Shown: positions 36,190 to 47,164, numbered from the stretch's first letter. The stretch: 64,000 bases of DNA from Pseudooctadecabacter jejudonensis (GCF_900172275.1 NZ_FWFT01000003.1:62001-126000); one strand, 5' to 3'. Numbers and translations are program-made. The notes: a model not told the origin generated them from the sequence alone.

Positions 36190-36339
36190 TTACAGCTTGC
36201 CGTTAAACACGGGCTCAACGGTAACTGGAACCGGGTCAACGACCACGAATTCTTCGACGTCACCTGCGTCGGAGCTGCCACATGCGGCCATGACGGCCAG
36301 CAATGAGACGGCCACAAAGCTCTTGATGCTCTTGGACAT
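36190..36339 (-). CDS. 49-aa lipoprotein
   Basis: Read directly from the minus strand: an ATG at 36337-36339 with AGGAGA six bases upstream, and a TAA at 36190-36192. The protein starts MSKSIKSFVAVSLLAVMAAC, a lipoprotein signal with lipobox MAAC (Cys20), then GSSDAGDVEEFVVV and a valine/proline-rich tail ending FNGKL. The first residues match those of the 66-aa lipoprotein at 34869-35069 (MSKSIK), suggesting a shared signal. It is shorter than many gene-finder cutoffs. Function unknown. Confidence 0.75.
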   Translation of the reverse strand: MSKSIKSFVAVSLLAVMAACGSSDAGDVEEFVVVDPVPVTVEPVFNGKL

Positions 36340-36556
36340 GTTAGTCTCCTGTCTCTGTCTTTCACACGAAGAACGCCGGGCAACTTCCCGATTTTCCTCG
36401 CCTTTTGAGGATCGGTCACTTGGGTGTAACCTTGTGGAAAACTACGCGAAGCTGTCCGCGAAAGATACGTGGCGAATTCCAAGGCGCGGGCCTGTGACCG
36501 CGCTGCATCAACTGGCATCGCAAGTGAAGGGACGAGCGCAAGATATTGTGGAGGCA

Positions 36557-36952
36557 CTAAAATTCCTCCCAGATGCAGATGCCATTTTCTGGCCGAAATA
36601 TCTCAAAAAACTGCAAAACATCGGGGTCATCTTGTCCAAATTCAACTTCGGCCGCTGACATCGACAGGACAATCCGTGTCGGCGTCAGCCCGTTTTGATC
36701 CAGAACAGGGACGACCTGTTGATCGCACAACACCTGAAAATCCGGGAAGACTGTCATGTAGTCGTAGCCGGTCCCGATCTGCGGCGCGAGGAAACGAAAC
36801 CGCACCAAAGCGCCGTCGTCCTCAGAAATGAACTGCAGAAACGACAGTGGCTGCCCCGACGGCACGGGGATGTCATTCGCCCAGACAGACGTCGCCATGC
36901 CCCCCAATGCGCCGAGGGCCAAAGCCCCGATATATCGCCTCACAGCAGTCAT
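36557..36952 (-). CDS. DUF6497 family protein
   Basis: 131-aa protein with an N-terminal signal (RRYIGALALGALGGMATSVWA). The body IPVPSGQPLSFLQFISEDDGALVRFRFLAP, DFQVLCDQQVVPVLDQNG, RIVLSMSAAEVEFGQDDPDVLQFFE ends CIWEEF, matching DUF6497, a family confined mostly to Rhodobacterales and often next to pccB. Function unknown. It lies 9 bp downstream of the pccB stop, so it is probably in the pccB transcript. Confidence 0.85.
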   Translation of the reverse strand: MTAVRRYIGALALGALGGMATSVWANDIPVPSGQPLSFLQFISEDDGALVRFRFLAPQIGTGYDYMTVFPDFQVLCDQQVVPVLDQNGLTPTRIVLSMSAAEVEFGQDDPDVLQFFEIFRPENGICIWEEF

Positions 36953-36961
36953 CCCCAAGCC

Positions 36962-38494
36962 TTAAAGCGGAATGTTGTCGTGTTTTTTCCACGGCATCTG
37001 TTGCTGCTTACCCCTGAGGCCCGCAAATGCGCGGCACAGACGTTTCCGCGTGGATTGCGGCATGATCACCTCATCCACGAACCCCCGTTCAGCGGCCACA
37101 AACGGGTTCGCAAACCGGTCTTCGTAGTCTTTGGTGTGGGCCGCGGTCTTTTCGGGATCGCCCAGATCTTTACGGTGCAAAATCTCGGTCGCGCCCTTGG
37201 CCCCCATGACCGCAATTTCAGACGTGGGCCACGCGTAGTTGATATCCCCGCGCATATGCTTGGACGACATGACGACGTAGGCCCCGCCATAGGCCTTGCG
37301 GGTGATGACCGTCACCTTCGGCACCGTCGCCTCACCATAAGCAAAAAGCAGTTTGGCACCGTGTTTGATCACGCCGTTGTATTCCTGTGTGGTGCCAGGC
37401 AGGAAGCCGGGCACATCCACAAGGCTGAGGATCGGAATTTCGAACGCATCGCAAAACCGCACAAACCGCGCCGCCTTTCGGGCGCTGTCGATGTCCAGAA
37501 CACCCGCCAGCACCATGGGCTGGTTGGCCACGACGCCGACTGTCTGGCCCTCAAGCCGGATAAACCCTGTCAGGATGTTACCCGCAAAATCGGCCTGAAT
37601 TTCGTAAAAATCGCCTTCGTCTGCGATTTTGTGGATCAGCTCCTTCATATCGTAGGGCTGGTTGGGGTTGTCAGGGATCAGAGTATCAAGGCTGCTTTCG
37701 ACCCGGTCCACATCATCAAAGAACGGGCGCACAGGCGGTTTGGACCGGTTGTTGAGCGGCAGGAAATCCACCAGACGCCGACATTCGGCAAGGGCCTCTA
37801 CATCATTTTCAAACGCCCCATCCGCCACGGAGGATTTACGCGTATGCGTTGTCGCCCCGCCCAACTCTTCCGCCGTAACCTGTTCATTCGTCACGGTTTT
37901 CACGACATCCGGCCCCGTCACAAACATGTAGGAGCTGTCTTTGACCATGAAGATGAAATCCGTCATCGCGGGGGAATAGACAGCCCCGCCCGCACAGGGC
38001 CCCATGATCAACGAAATTTGTGGCACCACACCGGAGGCCATGATGTTGCGCTGGAACACCTCACCATATCCCGCAAGGCTGTCGACACCTTCCTGAATGC
38101 GCGCGCCGCCACTGTCGTTAATGCCGATCACCGGCGCGCCGTTTTGCATTGCCATGTCCATGATCTTGCAAATCTTGGCGGCGTGGGTCGCTGATACAGA
38201 CCCACCCAAAACAGTGAAATCCTGAGAGAAAACATAAACCTGCCGACCGTTGATGGTGCCCCATCCGGTGATCACCCCGTCGCCCGCGGGTTTGACGTTC
38301 TCCATCCCGAAATCGGTGCAGCGATGGGTGACAAACGTATCGAATTCTTCAAAACTGCCCTCATCCAAAAGCAATTCCACCCGTTCGCGGGCTGTTAACT
38401 TTCCTTTGCCATGCTGTGCATCAATGCGCGCCTGTCCGCCGCCAAGCTGCGCTGCAGCACGGCGATCGCCCAGCTCCTTGAGGATATCGGTCAT
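36962..38494 (-). CDS. pccB: Propionyl-CoA carboxylase beta subunit (carboxyltransferase)
   Basis: 510-aa carboxyltransferase that moves the carboxyl from biotin to propionyl-CoA. Two crotonase-like halves are present, with the acyl-CoA and biotin binding segments [43 protein letters not shown] and [22 protein letters not shown]. Full length. The ATG at 38494 ([10 protein letters not shown]) has good agreement with homologues; the open frame upstream is promoter DNA with TTTGCAAA boxes. First gene of the leftward pcc strip. Confidence 0.96.
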   Translation of the reverse strand: MTDILKELGDRRAAAQLGGGQARIDAQHGKGKLTARERVELLLDEGSFEEFDTFVTHRCTDFGMENVKPAGDGVITGWGTINGRQVYVFSQDFTVLGGSVSATHAAKICKIMDMAMQNGAPVIGINDSGGARIQEGVDSLAGYGEVFQRNIMASGVVPQISLIMGPCAGGAVYSPAMTDFIFMVKDSSYMFVTGPDVVKTVTNEQVTAEELGGATTHTRKSSVADGAFENDVEALAECRRLVDFLPLNNRSKPPVRPFFDDVDRVESSLDTLIPDNPNQPYDMKELIHKIADEGDFYEIQADFAGNILTGFIRLEGQTVGVVANQPMVLAGVLDIDSARKAARFVRFCDAFEIPILSLVDVPGFLPGTTQEYNGVIKHGAKLLFAYGEATVPKVTVITRKAYGGAYVVMSSKHMRGDINYAWPTSEIAVMGAKGATEILHRKDLGDPEKTAAHTKDYEDRFANPFVAAERGFVDEVIMPQSTRKRLCRAFAGLRGKQQQMPWKKHDNIPL

Positions 38495-38570
38495 GTCTTT
38501 CCCCCTATTGGTTGGCGTCACGCTATCCAATTTAACCCCGCAATCCGAGTCCCAAACGCCGGATGAATGG

Positions 38571-38624
38571 GCAAATTTGCAAAATCCCTCTTTTGCGATG
38601 AGTGCAGTTTGCAAATCAGCAAAT
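38571..38624 (-). promoter_or_regulatory. TTTGCAAA boxes upstream of pccB (PccR sites)
   Basis: TTTGCAAA occurs at 38576-38583 and 38608-38615; a partial TTTGCGAT lies exactly midway (38592), giving a 16-bp period, and further GCAAAT cores are at 38571 and 38619. PccR of Rhodobacter sphaeroides is known to act through TTTGCAAA repeats at pccB and its own promoter. The region is 77 bp upstream of the pccB start. Confidence 0.75.
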
Positions 38625-38695
38625 ACAAGAGTGAGCCGGATTTGTCTGCAATCACCGCAATGGACGCTGCCGCCACATGGGTCTACGGTCGCGCA

Positions 38696-39943
38696 ATGAC
38701 ATCCCCATCAACACAGCACCAACCCCGCCTAAAGGCGCGGTTCCTCGATCCAACCACCCCACCTCACATCGGAACGCTGATCCTGATGGCGGGGGTTGGC
38801 GCATTGTCTTTAAACGTTTTTCTCCCGTCTCTCCCCTCAATGGCTGAGCATTTCGGAGTGGATTACAGCCTGATGCAACTGTCTGTGTCGCTGTATCTTG
38901 CGATGACGGCAGTCGTGCAAATCCTGATAGGCCCGATCTCGGACAGATACGGGCGCAGACCGGTTGTGATTGGCTGCACTGCCCTGTTTGTCGTCGTCAG
39001 CCTTGGCGCGATTTTTGCCCCGACATTCGGCGTCTTTCTGGCCTGCCGGCTTTTGCAAACATCCATCGCGACAGGCTTCGCCATGAGCCGGGCAATCGTG
39101 CGCGATATGGTCCCACAGGATCAAGCGGCGTCGATGATCGGCTACGTCACGATGGGCATGTCCATCGTCCCCATGTTGGGGCCCGTCGCTGGCGGCGCGT
39201 TGGATCAATGGTTCGGCTGGCAAGCCTCATTCTGGATGCTGGCGGTGGGGGGACTGGCCTTGCTTATCATCGTCTATTTCGATCAGGGAGAGACGTTTGA
39301 GCGGCAAACAGGCGGCTTTCGCGGTCAATTGCGGGAATACCCTGCCCTGCTGACATCGCAGCGGTTCTGGGGCTATTGTCTGGCGGCCGCTTTCGCATCG
39401 GGGGCGTTTTTTGCCTACCTTGGTGGGGCGCCGTTTGTGGGATCTGACGTCTTCAACATGACACCTGCTGAACTGGGTCTTTATTTCGGGGCGCCCGCCA
39501 TCGGCTATATGGTGGGCAATGGGGTGTCGGGGCGGTATTCCGTGCGCGTCGGTGTCAATTCGATGGTTTTGATGGGCGCGCTGATCACCGTCATTGGGAT
39601 GGTTCTTCTGCTGGCCTTCGATGTCGCGGGATTACAGCATCCCCTTGTTTTCTTTGGGTTTATGATCTTCATCGGCTTGGGCAACGGCGTTTTGTTGCCC
39701 AATGCGAATGCGGGCATGCTGTCGGTGCGGCCGCATCTTGCAGGGTCAGCTGCGGGATTGGGCGGGGCCTTCATGATTGGGGGCGGCGCGGGCCTGTCGG
39801 CCATCGCAGGCTTCATCCTTGGACCGGGAACGGGGGCGGCGCCTTTGATCATACTGATGCTGCTGACAACCCTTGCCTCTGTGGTTTGTGCGCTTTGGGT
39901 GATCGCGCGGGCCCGCACCGTCGCGCGCGGGGGCGAAGGCTAG
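38696..39943 (+). CDS. MFS multidrug transporter, Bcr/CflA family
   Basis: 415-aa, twelve-helix major facilitator. It has [20 protein letters not shown] in helix 1, the motif A loop [33 protein letters not shown] in helices 4-5 and a long central loop. Bcr/CflA proteins pump bicyclomycin, chloramphenicol and other compounds outward. It lies between the divergent pccB and the downstream pccR; a link with propionate metabolism is not evident. The ATG at 38696 is chosen; the frame upstream runs over the PccR boxes. Confidence 0.9.
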   Translation: MTSPSTQHQPRLKARFLDPTTPPHIGTLILMAGVGALSLNVFLPSLPSMAEHFGVDYSLMQLSVSLYLAMTAVVQILIGPISDRYGRRPVVIGCTALFVVVSLGAIFAPTFGVFLACRLLQTSIATGFAMSRAIVRDMVPQDQAASMIGYVTMGMSIVPMLGPVAGGALDQWFGWQASFWMLAVGGLALLIIVYFDQGETFERQTGGFRGQLREYPALLTSQRFWGYCLAAAFASGAFFAYLGGAPFVGSDVFNMTPAELGLYFGAPAIGYMVGNGVSGRYSVRVGVNSMVLMGALITVIGMVLLLAFDVAGLQHPLVFFGFMIFIGLGNGVLLPNANAGMLSVRPHLAGSAAGLGGAFMIGGGAGLSAIAGFILGPGTGAAPLIILMLLTTLASVVCALWVIARARTVARGGEG

Positions 39944-39952
39944 ACAGACAAG

Positions 39953-39981
39953 TTTGCAAAGCCTATTCCAAACTTAGCAAA
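39953..39981 (+). promoter_or_regulatory. TTTGCAAA site before pccR (autoregulation)
   Basis: TTTGCAAA at 39953-39960, four bases (GCCT), then ATTCCAAA (6 of 8 matches) fits a TTTGCAAA-N4-TTTGCAAA layout; another core, TTAGCAAA, is at 39974-39981. It overlaps the probable promoter 10-40 bp before the pccR start at 39992, as expected for self-regulation. Confidence 0.7.
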
Positions 39982-39991
39982 GGGTGGGACT

Positions 39992-41386
39992 ATGGCACCA
40001 AACAAACTCTATGCCGGGGCAAAACTGCGTGAATTGCGCGGACGCATCGGCGTGACACAAAAGGCGTTTGCAGAAAAGCTGGGCGTCTCCCTGCCCTATT
40101 TAAACCAGATGGAAAACAACAACCGCCCCGTGTCCACGACGGTTGTCTTGGCTCTCGCGCAGGAATTTGCGTTCGACGTGACGGAACTGCAATCGGGCGA
40201 CGAAGCGCGTATCGTCAGCGACATGAGGGAAGCCTTGGCCGATCCGGTATTCAGTGGCCCGACACCGCCTCTCTCAGATTTGCGGCTTGCAGCCTCGAAC
40301 GCGCCTGCGCTGGCGCGTGCGTTTCTGGATCTGCACATGGCCTACCGCCAGACACACGAACGATTGTCCTCCCTGGATGAGGCCTTGGGCCGCGAAGACA
40401 GCCGACTACAGCCCAGCCCATGGGAGGAGGTGCGCGACTTTTTCCACTATTGCGACAACTACATTGATGCCGTTGACCGCTCCGCCGAAAGGTTTGCAAC
40501 TACGGCCGGCCGGAATATTGAGGCCGCCGCGCGAAGTGCACTGTCCGATGCCGGCGTTCGCGTGATCTATAGCGATGACAATCAGATACGTCGCTATGAC
40601 GATGACACCAAAACGCTTTATCTGTCCCGATCCGCTGTCGCAGAAACCCAGAGATTTCAGCTCCTGTTGCAGGTGGCCCTGATTAAATATGACCAGTTGC
40701 TTGAGGCCACATTGGATCTCGCCCGCTTTCAGTCGCCGCAAGCGCGCAGCATCGCAAAAGTGGGATTGGCGAACTATTTTGCAGGGGCGGCCCTCATGCC
40801 ATATGTTGAATTTTTGCAAGCCGCCCGCGACGTCCGCCATGACTTGGAACGCCTTGCTGATCGTTTCGGCGCGTCTTTGGAACAGGTGGCCCATCGACTG
40901 TCCACAATGCAGCGCCCCGGGGAAAAAGGCATTCCGTTTTTCTTCGTGCGTGTCGATCCTGCGGGTACGATCACCAAACGCCATTCTGCAACCACGCTTC
41001 AATTTGCGCGCTTTGGCGGGGCCTGTCCGCTATGGAACGTCCATGGCGCATTCGAAACACCGGGACGTTGGTTGCGGCAACTGGCCGAAACGCCCGACGG
41101 CGTGCGGTATTTCTGTTTGGCCCGTGATGTCAGCAAACCGGGTGGCGCGTGGGGCGTCCCTACGCGGCGCTATGCCATCGGGTTGGGCTGTGAGGTCAAA
41201 CACGCCGCAGCACTCGTCTATGCCGACCACCTCAGCTTTGATGATGCAGCGGCATTTGAACCCATAGGCATCTCATGTCGCATTTGTGAACGCAAAAACT
41301 GCCCCCACCGATCTGTCCCTCCGCTTGAACGACAACTTCGCGTGGACCCCAACGAACGTGGCATGCTACCCTATCAATTAGATTGA
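39992..41386 (+). CDS. pccR: Short-chain fatty acyl-CoA regulator (ScfR/PccR type)
   Basis: 464-aa regulator. An XRE helix-turn-helix occupies about 10-65 (LRELRGRIGVTQKAFAEKLGVSLPYLN), an ImmA/IrrE-like region follows (about 150-260), and the C-terminal ScfR domain (about 290-460) contains FARFGGACPLWNVHGAF and a cysteine set in GISCRICERKNCPHRS. Such regulators sense acyl-CoAs; PccR activates propionyl-CoA carboxylase. The TTTGCAAA boxes at pccB and just upstream support this assignment. Confidence 0.9.
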   Translation: MAPNKLYAGAKLRELRGRIGVTQKAFAEKLGVSLPYLNQMENNNRPVSTTVVLALAQEFAFDVTELQSGDEARIVSDMREALADPVFSGPTPPLSDLRLAASNAPALARAFLDLHMAYRQTHERLSSLDEALGREDSRLQPSPWEEVRDFFHYCDNYIDAVDRSAERFATTAGRNIEAAARSALSDAGVRVIYSDDNQIRRYDDDTKTLYLSRSAVAETQRFQLLLQVALIKYDQLLEATLDLARFQSPQARSIAKVGLANYFAGAALMPYVEFLQAARDVRHDLERLADRFGASLEQVAHRLSTMQRPGEKGIPFFFVRVDPAGTITKRHSATTLQFARFGGACPLWNVHGAFETPGRWLRQLAETPDGVRYFCLARDVSKPGGAWGVPTRRYAIGLGCEVKHAAALVYADHLSFDDAAAFEPIGISCRICERKNCPHRSVPPLERQLRVDPNERGMLPYQLD

Positions 41387-41405
41387 ATGCGGGAGAATAT
41401 GGACG

Positions 41406-41855
41406 ATGGAACTTGAAGGCACGCGCACAATTGCCGCAGATCGCGCAACCGTCTGGGAACACTTGAACAATCCTGAAACCCTCCGCGCCTGTATCCCTGG
41501 CTGCGAGGAATTGAGCGGCTCTGCCGAAGATGGGTTTGAGGCCGTCGTCAAACAGAAAGTCGGCCCCGTGAAGGCCACATTCAAAGGTGGGGTGACCCTT
41601 GAAGATATCGACGAGCCGAACAGCTATCGTCTTGTGGGAGAAGGCAAAGGCGGTGTTGCAGGTTTTGCCAAAGGGTCCGCGAAGGTGACGCTTGCGGACA
41701 GCGACGAAGGCACCGAACTCACCTATCTGGTAGACGCCAAAGTCGGCGGAAAACTTGCGCAATTGGGCAACCGCATCGTGGGCGGCTTTGCCAAGAAAAT
41801 GGCGGACAAGTTTTTTGATAATTTCCAGGAGGTCGTGGAAAACGCCGACGCTTAG
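41406..41855 (+). CDS. CoxG/SRPBCC family protein
   Basis: 149-aa protein of the START-like SRPBCC fold, resembling carbon monoxide dehydrogenase subunit G. It begins MELEGTRTIAADRATVWEHLNNPETLRACIPGCEEL, and has the GVTLEDIDEPNSYRLVGEGKGGVAGFAKG segment. CoxG proteins aid membrane placement or cofactor insertion of molybdenum hydroxylases, but none is in the window. The last 4 bp overlap the stop of the convergent nuclease. Confidence 0.88.
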   Translation: MELEGTRTIAADRATVWEHLNNPETLRACIPGCEELSGSAEDGFEAVVKQKVGPVKATFKGGVTLEDIDEPNSYRLVGEGKGGVAGFAKGSAKVTLADSDEGTELTYLVDAKVGGKLAQLGNRIVGGFAKKMADKFFDNFQEVVENADA

Positions 41856-42499
41856 TTTCGGGCCGCCCGCCACCCCGCAGCTTGCGCATCAGCCTCGGAG
41901 CAGAACCACCGTTCCCCTCGTGCCTCATTGATGCGTGTGTTCTGATAATCGCGATTGTGCGGCATGTGATAAATCCGGCCCGAGGATGAAATGTTGCCTT
42001 TGATTCTGCAATTTGTCGGGGCGGCTTGGGACGCTTGTGCGCGTTGTGTGGCGCGAAAATCGGATGGGGCCTCCATGGATCCAGCCCAAATGCCCACGCT
42101 GCGAACCTGTGCTGCTTTCTCCGTCAGATCGTAGTCCATCGAATACCGCCGATAGGCCTGTGCCCAGCCTTCCGCAACGATATCGTCGCCAACATCACGT
42201 CTTTCGACATAACATTTTGCAATATAACGCCCGTATCGATCCGTCTCGATCACCTCGCAAATTGCACTTTTCCCATCATAGCGCGCGTGCACACGTTCAC
42301 TGACAAATGCACCACAGGGCCATGATCGGCCTTGGCTGTCTGTGCAGGGTTGATCGCGTTCAGGTGCGTCAATTCCATGTAGACGAACCGTCTCTCCTCC
42401 CACGCGGAAGGTGTCACCATCGACGACCTCAATCCGTCCAGACAGATCTGCGAACGCTGGTTGGGCCAAAAGAAGCAGGAGAGAACAAAACCGGATCAT
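41852..42499 (-). CDS. Exported thermonuclease-like (SNase) protein
   Basis: 215-aa protein with an N-terminal signal (MIRFCSLLLLLAQPAFA). The SNase domain (about 20-130) has VDGDTFRVGGETVRLHGIDAPERDQPC with the catalytic Arg/Asp pattern and DRYGRYIAKCYV; a Cys-containing C-terminal domain (NCRIKGNIS, RGERWFCSEADAQ) follows. It probably cleaves nucleic acids in the periplasm or outside. Signal and domain order match Rhodobacterales homologues. Confidence 0.88.
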   Translation of the reverse strand: MIRFCSLLLLLAQPAFADLSGRIEVVDGDTFRVGGETVRLHGIDAPERDQPCTDSQGRSWPCGAFVSERVHARYDGKSAICEVIETDRYGRYIAKCYVERRDVGDDIVAEGWAQAYRRYSMDYDLTEKAAQVRSVGIWAGSMEAPSDFRATQRAQASQAAPTNCRIKGNISSSGRIYHMPHNRDYQNTRINEARGERWFCSEADAQAAGWRAARN

Positions 42500-42553
42500 T
42501 CCGTTAACTAAAGGTTAACCGCACGCCACTTCAAGTCAGAACTGAAAAAGGAG

Positions 42554-44197
42554 TTAACGCCGCGCGGTCTGCCATTCGGGGTGAATCCACGGCGCATCAT
42601 TGCTGGGTGGCAAGGGGGGACGACCCAAGACATGATCGGCAATCTTTTCCCCCACCATGATCGACGGGGCATTCAAGTTACCATTTGTAATCCTTGGAAA
42701 AATCGAACTGTCAGCCACCCGCAAACCGTCCACCCCAATGACACGTCCCATAGGGTCTACGACAGCGGCAGGGTCCCCCGCACGCCCCATCTTGCAGGTC
42801 CCACAAGGGTGATACGCACTTTCGACGTGTTCACGGATCACGTCATCAAGCTCGTCATCGGACTGCGCTTGCGGTCCGGGGATCAATTCTCCGTCTCGAT
42901 AGGGCGCGAAAGCCTCTTGCGCAAAAATTTCTCGCGTCAGGCGAATGCACTTTCGAAAATCAACCCAATCGCTCTCCTTCGACATGTAATTGAAGAAAAT
43001 GCGTGGATCCGCCTGTGGATCGGCCGACCTCAATGTAACTTCCCCGCGGGACTCAGACCGCATGGGGCCAGTGTGGGCCTGAAACCCTTCCGAAGCGCCC
43101 ACGCCATCATAGCGGACCGCAAGTGGCAGAAAGTGAAATTGGATATCTGGGTAATCAATGCCGGCGCGGGACCTGATGAAGCCACAGGCCTCAAACTGGT
43201 TAGACGCGCCAATGCCAGATTTTGTAAAGAGCCACTGGGCCCCCACCATCGCTTTGCCCAGCAAAGACCAGTATTTGTAAAGTGAGTGCCGGCCCTTGCC
43301 CGCCATCTGAACATACAATTCCAAATGATCCTGAAGGTTTTGCCCCACCCCCGCGCGGTCCGCGATCACTTCAATCCCATGTTCGGCCAGATGTGCCGCC
43401 GGTCCAATGCCCGACAACATCAACAACTTGGGCGAATTCAACGCAGATGCTGCCAAAATGACCTCAGCCCGGGCCTCGATCACGCGGCCGTCCGTCAATT
43501 CAACACCCGTCGCCCGCCCGTTCGTCATCACGACCCGTGTGGCCAAGCCTTTGATAACCTCACAACGGCCCGTCGCAATCGCAGGACGCAAATAGGCGGA
43601 CGCGGCAGACCAGCGGCGTCCTTTCCAGATCGTCGCATCAAAGGGTCCGAAACCCTCTTGTTGATGTCCATTGTAATCGCTGGTTAATTCGTACCCCGCC
43701 TGCCCCCCCGCCTTAATCCAAGCTTGGGTCAGCGGGTTCTTCCCTGGGCCGCGGGTGACATGCAATGGGCCGCCTTGGCCGCGCCAATCAGGGTCCCCCC
43801 CGCGGCCACCATCGTGCCAATCCTCCAGGCGTTTGTAGTACGGCAGCACATCCGCATAGGCCCATCCATCGGCCCCACTGTCAGCCCAATGATCGAAATC
43901 GCGGGCATGGCCGCGCACATAAATCATTCCATTGATCGAAGATGACCCACCGATGACCTTACCACGGGGGCACACCAACCGTCGGCCGCCCAAATGGGGT
44001 TCAGGCTCCGTCTGATATCCCCAATCATACCGTTTCATGTTCATCGGATAGGACAAAGCGCCAGGCATGTTGATGAATGGGCCAATATCACTGCCGCCCG
44101 TTTCAATCACCAGCACGGATTTGCCCGCCTCGGCCAGCCGGTACGCCATCGCGCATCCCGCACTGCCCGCACCGACCACCACATAGTCCGCTTGCAT
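42554..44197 (-). CDS. betA: Choline dehydrogenase (GMC oxidoreductase)
   Basis: 547-aa FAD enzyme that oxidises choline to betaine aldehyde at the inner membrane. The FAD motif [21 protein letters not shown] is at the N-terminus, GMC signatures SGIGPAAHL and [20 protein letters not shown] follow, and the C-terminus has the active-site His region [13 protein letters not shown] and [16 protein letters not shown]. It begins one base into the betB stop (TGATG). Last gene of betICBA. Confidence 0.95.
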   Translation of the reverse strand: MQADYVVVGAGSAGCAMAYRLAEAGKSVLVIETGGSDIGPFINMPGALSYPMNMKRYDWGYQTEPEPHLGGRRLVCPRGKVIGGSSSINGMIYVRGHARDFDHWADSGADGWAYADVLPYYKRLEDWHDGGRGGDPDWRGQGGPLHVTRGPGKNPLTQAWIKAGGQAGYELTSDYNGHQQEGFGPFDATIWKGRRWSAASAYLRPAIATGRCEVIKGLATRVVMTNGRATGVELTDGRVIEARAEVILAASALNSPKLLMLSGIGPAAHLAEHGIEVIADRAGVGQNLQDHLELYVQMAGKGRHSLYKYWSLLGKAMVGAQWLFTKSGIGASNQFEACGFIRSRAGIDYPDIQFHFLPLAVRYDGVGASEGFQAHTGPMRSESRGEVTLRSADPQADPRIFFNYMSKESDWVDFRKCIRLTREIFAQEAFAPYRDGELIPGPQAQSDDELDDVIREHVESAYHPCGTCKMGRAGDPAAVVDPMGRVIGVDGLRVADSSIFPRITNGNLNAPSIMVGEKIADHVLGRPPLPPSNDAPWIHPEWQTARR

Positions 44198-45654
44198 CAG
44201 AAGGGGGCCTCAACTGCGGTCATCGAGACATAGACGGATTTCATTTCGCTGTAATGATCGACCGCGTTTTTCGAGTTTTCGCGCCCAACACCGGACAGTT
44301 TTGACCCGCCGAATGGGGCCTCCACTGGCGCCAGATTGTAGGTGTTGATGTAGCAGGTGCCCGCCTCAAACCCTGCAACCATGCGGTGCGCCCGTCCCAG
44401 ATCGTTGGTAAAGACGCCCGCGGCCAAACCGAAATCTGTGTTGTTGGCACGCGCCAGCACCTCAACCTCGTCCTCGAAATCCAGCACCGACAAAACAGGG
44501 CCGAAAATTTCATCGCGGGCGATAGTCATATCATCCGATACATCCGCAAAAACAGTCGGTTGCAAGAAGTACCCGGCGCGCTTTTCGCGCTCACCACCAC
44601 ACACCAGACGTGCGCCTTCCTCGATACCTTTGGCAATGAAGCCTTGCACGATATCCAACTGCTTGGCGTTCACGAGCGGGCCAAAATTAACACTTTCATC
44701 CAGCGGATCACCCATTTTGACGTCCTGCAACCGGTCCGCCAGCCGCTTTAGAAACGCGTCCTTTATGCCCTTTTGCACGAACACCCGCGTCCCGTTCGAA
44801 CACACCTGACCCGAACTATAGAAGTTGCCCAAAATGGCGCCCCCGACGGCATCTTCCAGGTCGGCGTCGTCAAAAATCACGAGAGGCGATTTGCCCCCCA
44901 ATTCCATCGTCACGTGACGGATGCCCTCGGCCGCGGTTGCGTACACTTTGCGGCCCGTCGGCACCGATCCCGTAAGCGAAACCTTGGCCACACGTGGGTC
45001 CGTGATCAGCGCGTGACCGACCTCGCCCATGCCCTGCACGACGTTGTAGATGCCCGCGGGCGCGCCAGCCTCATGCAGTATTTCGGCAACTTTCAACGCG
45101 CAGAGGGGCGTTGTCTCAGAGGGTTTGAACACCATCGCGTTGCCACAAGCCAAAGCGGGGGCGCCCTTCCACGCGGCGATTTGGGTGGGGTAATTCCACG
45201 CCCCGATCCCCACGCAAACGCCTAGCGCTTCGCGGCGGGTGTAGACGAAATCCTCGCCCAATTGCACGTGTTCGCCGGTCAGGGCTCCTGCAAGACCGCC
45301 AAAGTATTCAAGGGCATCCGCGGCGGATGTCGCGTCAGCGACCAGTGTTTCCTGCAACGGCTTGCCTGTGTCGTTGGTTTCCAACACGCTGAGATCATAA
45401 TTGCGGTCGCGGATGATATCGGCGGCACGGCGCAACACGCGGCCCCGTTCTGTGCCTGTCATCGCGGCCCAAGCGACCTGTGCACGTTTGGCCGACGCCA
45501 AGGCCTGTTCGATGATCGCAGGCGTGGCCGCATAGACGCGCGCGATCTCTTCCTCGGACACGGGACAGATCACGCGGATCGGCGTGCCAGCAGTGTCTTC
45601 GACATAGGCGCCATCAATGAAATGGCTGGCTTTGGGCTGAATCTCGTAGGCCAT
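44197..45654 (-). CDS. betB: Betaine aldehyde dehydrogenase
   Basis: 485-aa NAD-dependent enzyme making glycine betaine. The NAD-binding [28 protein letters not shown], the catalytic Glu in [19 protein letters not shown], and the catalytic Cys in [15 protein letters not shown] are all present. Full length. The start ATG at 45654 lies one base after the betC stop; an open frame upstream reaches 45834 but is inside betC. Confidence 0.95.
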   Translation of the reverse strand: MAYEIQPKASHFIDGAYVEDTAGTPIRVICPVSEEEIARVYAATPAIIEQALASAKRAQVAWAAMTGTERGRVLRRAADIIRDRNYDLSVLETNDTGKPLQETLVADATSAADALEYFGGLAGALTGEHVQLGEDFVYTRREALGVCVGIGAWNYPTQIAAWKGAPALACGNAMVFKPSETTPLCALKVAEILHEAGAPAGIYNVVQGMGEVGHALITDPRVAKVSLTGSVPTGRKVYATAAEGIRHVTMELGGKSPLVIFDDADLEDAVGGAILGNFYSSGQVCSNGTRVFVQKGIKDAFLKRLADRLQDVKMGDPLDESVNFGPLVNAKQLDIVQGFIAKGIEEGARLVCGGEREKRAGYFLQPTVFADVSDDMTIARDEIFGPVLSVLDFEDEVEVLARANNTDFGLAAGVFTNDLGRAHRMVAGFEAGTCYINTYNLAPVEAPFGGSKLSGVGRENSKNAVDHYSEMKSVYVSMTAVEAPF

Positions 45655-45655
45655 C

Positions 45656-47164
45656 TTATTCACCTCTCGGAAAGCGTTGATTTTCCTCAAGAATATTGAG
45701 GTCCATGTGATTGCGCATGTAGCGTTCGGATGCTTTTTGCAGCGGCTGATGGTCCCACGGGAAATAATCACCGTTGCGCAAGGCCTCATAAACGACCCAA
45801 CGGCGGGCCTGACTTTCGCGGACCTGAGCGTCATAGGCGTTCAGGTCCCAACGATCCTCGGATTTGGCCCGCAGCTGGTGCACCGTGCCTTGATGTTTTT
45901 CAACATCTGCGAGGTTCGTCAGCTCATGTGGATCTGCATCCATATCAAATAACTGATCTTGGTCGAGGATGCAGCGTGTGTATTTCCACTTGCCATATCG
46001 CAAGCAGACAAGCGGCGAATACGACCCTTCTGCCGCATATTCCATCGCGACGGGTGCGTCCCGTTCCACCCCGTTGGCCAAAGGAACCAAGGACATTCCT
46101 TCGGTCCACGGCATGACCTCATCCATGGACACACCTGCAAGATCACACAATGTCGGGGCCACATCGATGTTGCTCACTGGTGTCTCGATCAAACCTGTTG
46201 GCATCTGCGGGGCGCACACCATCAAGGGCACCCGCGCCGATCCCTCATAGAACGACATTTTGAACCACAGCCCCCGATCGCCCAACATATCGCCGTGATC
46301 GGACACAAACAGGATGATCGCCTCTTGCCGCGTGTCCTCCAAGGTTTGCAGAATTTCTCCCACCTTATCATCAAGGTAGCTGATGTTGGCAAAATACGCC
46401 TGCCGCGCCCGTTTCACCTGATCTTCGGTGATCTCAAAATTCTCATGGTCATTGGCATCCAAAATCCGTTTGGAGTGGGCGTCTTGCTGATCGTAGGGAA
46501 TGGGCCCGACCTCAGGCAGCAGGTGGTCGCAATCCTCATAGAGGTCCCAGTATTTTTTGCGGGCCACATATGGGTCGTGCGGGTGCGTGAAACTAACGGT
46601 CAAGCACCACGGACGGGCATCGTGCCCCCGTGACAGATCATACAATTTGCGCGTGGCGTGATAGGCGACCTCGTCGTCGTATTCCATCTGGTTCGTGATT
46701 TCGGCCACGCCTGCGCCGGTCACGGACCCCATGTTGTGATACCACCAATCGATCCGCTCGCCTGGCTTGCGATAGTCCGGCGTCCAGCCAAAATCAGGCG
46801 GATAGATGTCCGTGGTCAGACGTTCTTCAAACCCATGGAGCTGATCAGGGCCGACGAAATGCATCTTCCCCGACAGACAGGTCTGATATCCCGCACGGCG
46901 CAAATGATGCGCGTAGGTCGGGATTGATGAGGCAAATTCCGCAGCGTTGTCATAGACTTGCGTGCGACTGGGCAACTGGCCGGACATGAACGAGGCCCGA
47001 CCCGGGGCGCACAGGGGCGACGCGGTGTAGCTGTTTTTGAACCGGGTCGACCGCGCGGCAAGCTTTTTCAGATTGGGCGTATGCAGCCAGTCGGCGGGCC
47101 CGTCGGGAAACAGCGTACCGTTCAGCTGGTCGACCATCAGGATCAAAATGTTGGGTTGGGTCAT
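45656..47164 (-). CDS. betC: Choline-sulfatase
   Basis: 502-aa sulfatase converting choline-O-sulfate to choline. The formylglycine signature CXPXR is present as Cys52 in [13 protein letters not shown], with the metal-binding N-terminus [12 protein letters not shown] and [13 protein letters not shown]. Full length. Its ATG overlaps the betI stop by 4 bp (ATGA). Together with betI, betB and betA this is the betICBA order of rhizobia and many Rhodobacterales. Confidence 0.94.
   Translation of the reverse strand: MTQPNILILMVDQLNGTLFPDGPADWLHTPNLKKLAARSTRFKNSYTASPLCAPGRASFMSGQLPSRTQVYDNAAEFASSIPTYAHHLRRAGYQTCLSGKMHFVGPDQLHGFEERLTTDIYPPDFGWTPDYRKPGERIDWWYHNMGSVTGAGVAEITNQMEYDDEVAYHATRKLYDLSRGHDARPWCLTVSFTHPHDPYVARKKYWDLYEDCDHLLPEVGPIPYDQQDAHSKRILDANDHENFEITEDQVKRARQAYFANISYLDDKVGEILQTLEDTRQEAIILFVSDHGDMLGDRGLWFKMSFYEGSARVPLMVCAPQMPTGLIETPVSNIDVAPTLCDLAGVSMDEVMPWTEGMSLVPLANGVERDAPVAMEYAAEGSYSPLVCLRYGKWKYTRCILDQDQLFDMDADPHELTNLADVEKHQGTVHQLRAKSEDRWDLNAYDAQVRESQARRWVVYEALRNGDYFPWDHQPLQKASERYMRNHMDLNILEENQRFPRGE

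Noticed and set aside
36695-38194. Long plus-strand ORF (499 aa) across pccB
   Set aside because: It is antisense to a clear pccB gene. GC-rich codon bias opens the opposite frame, and the translation has no family pattern.
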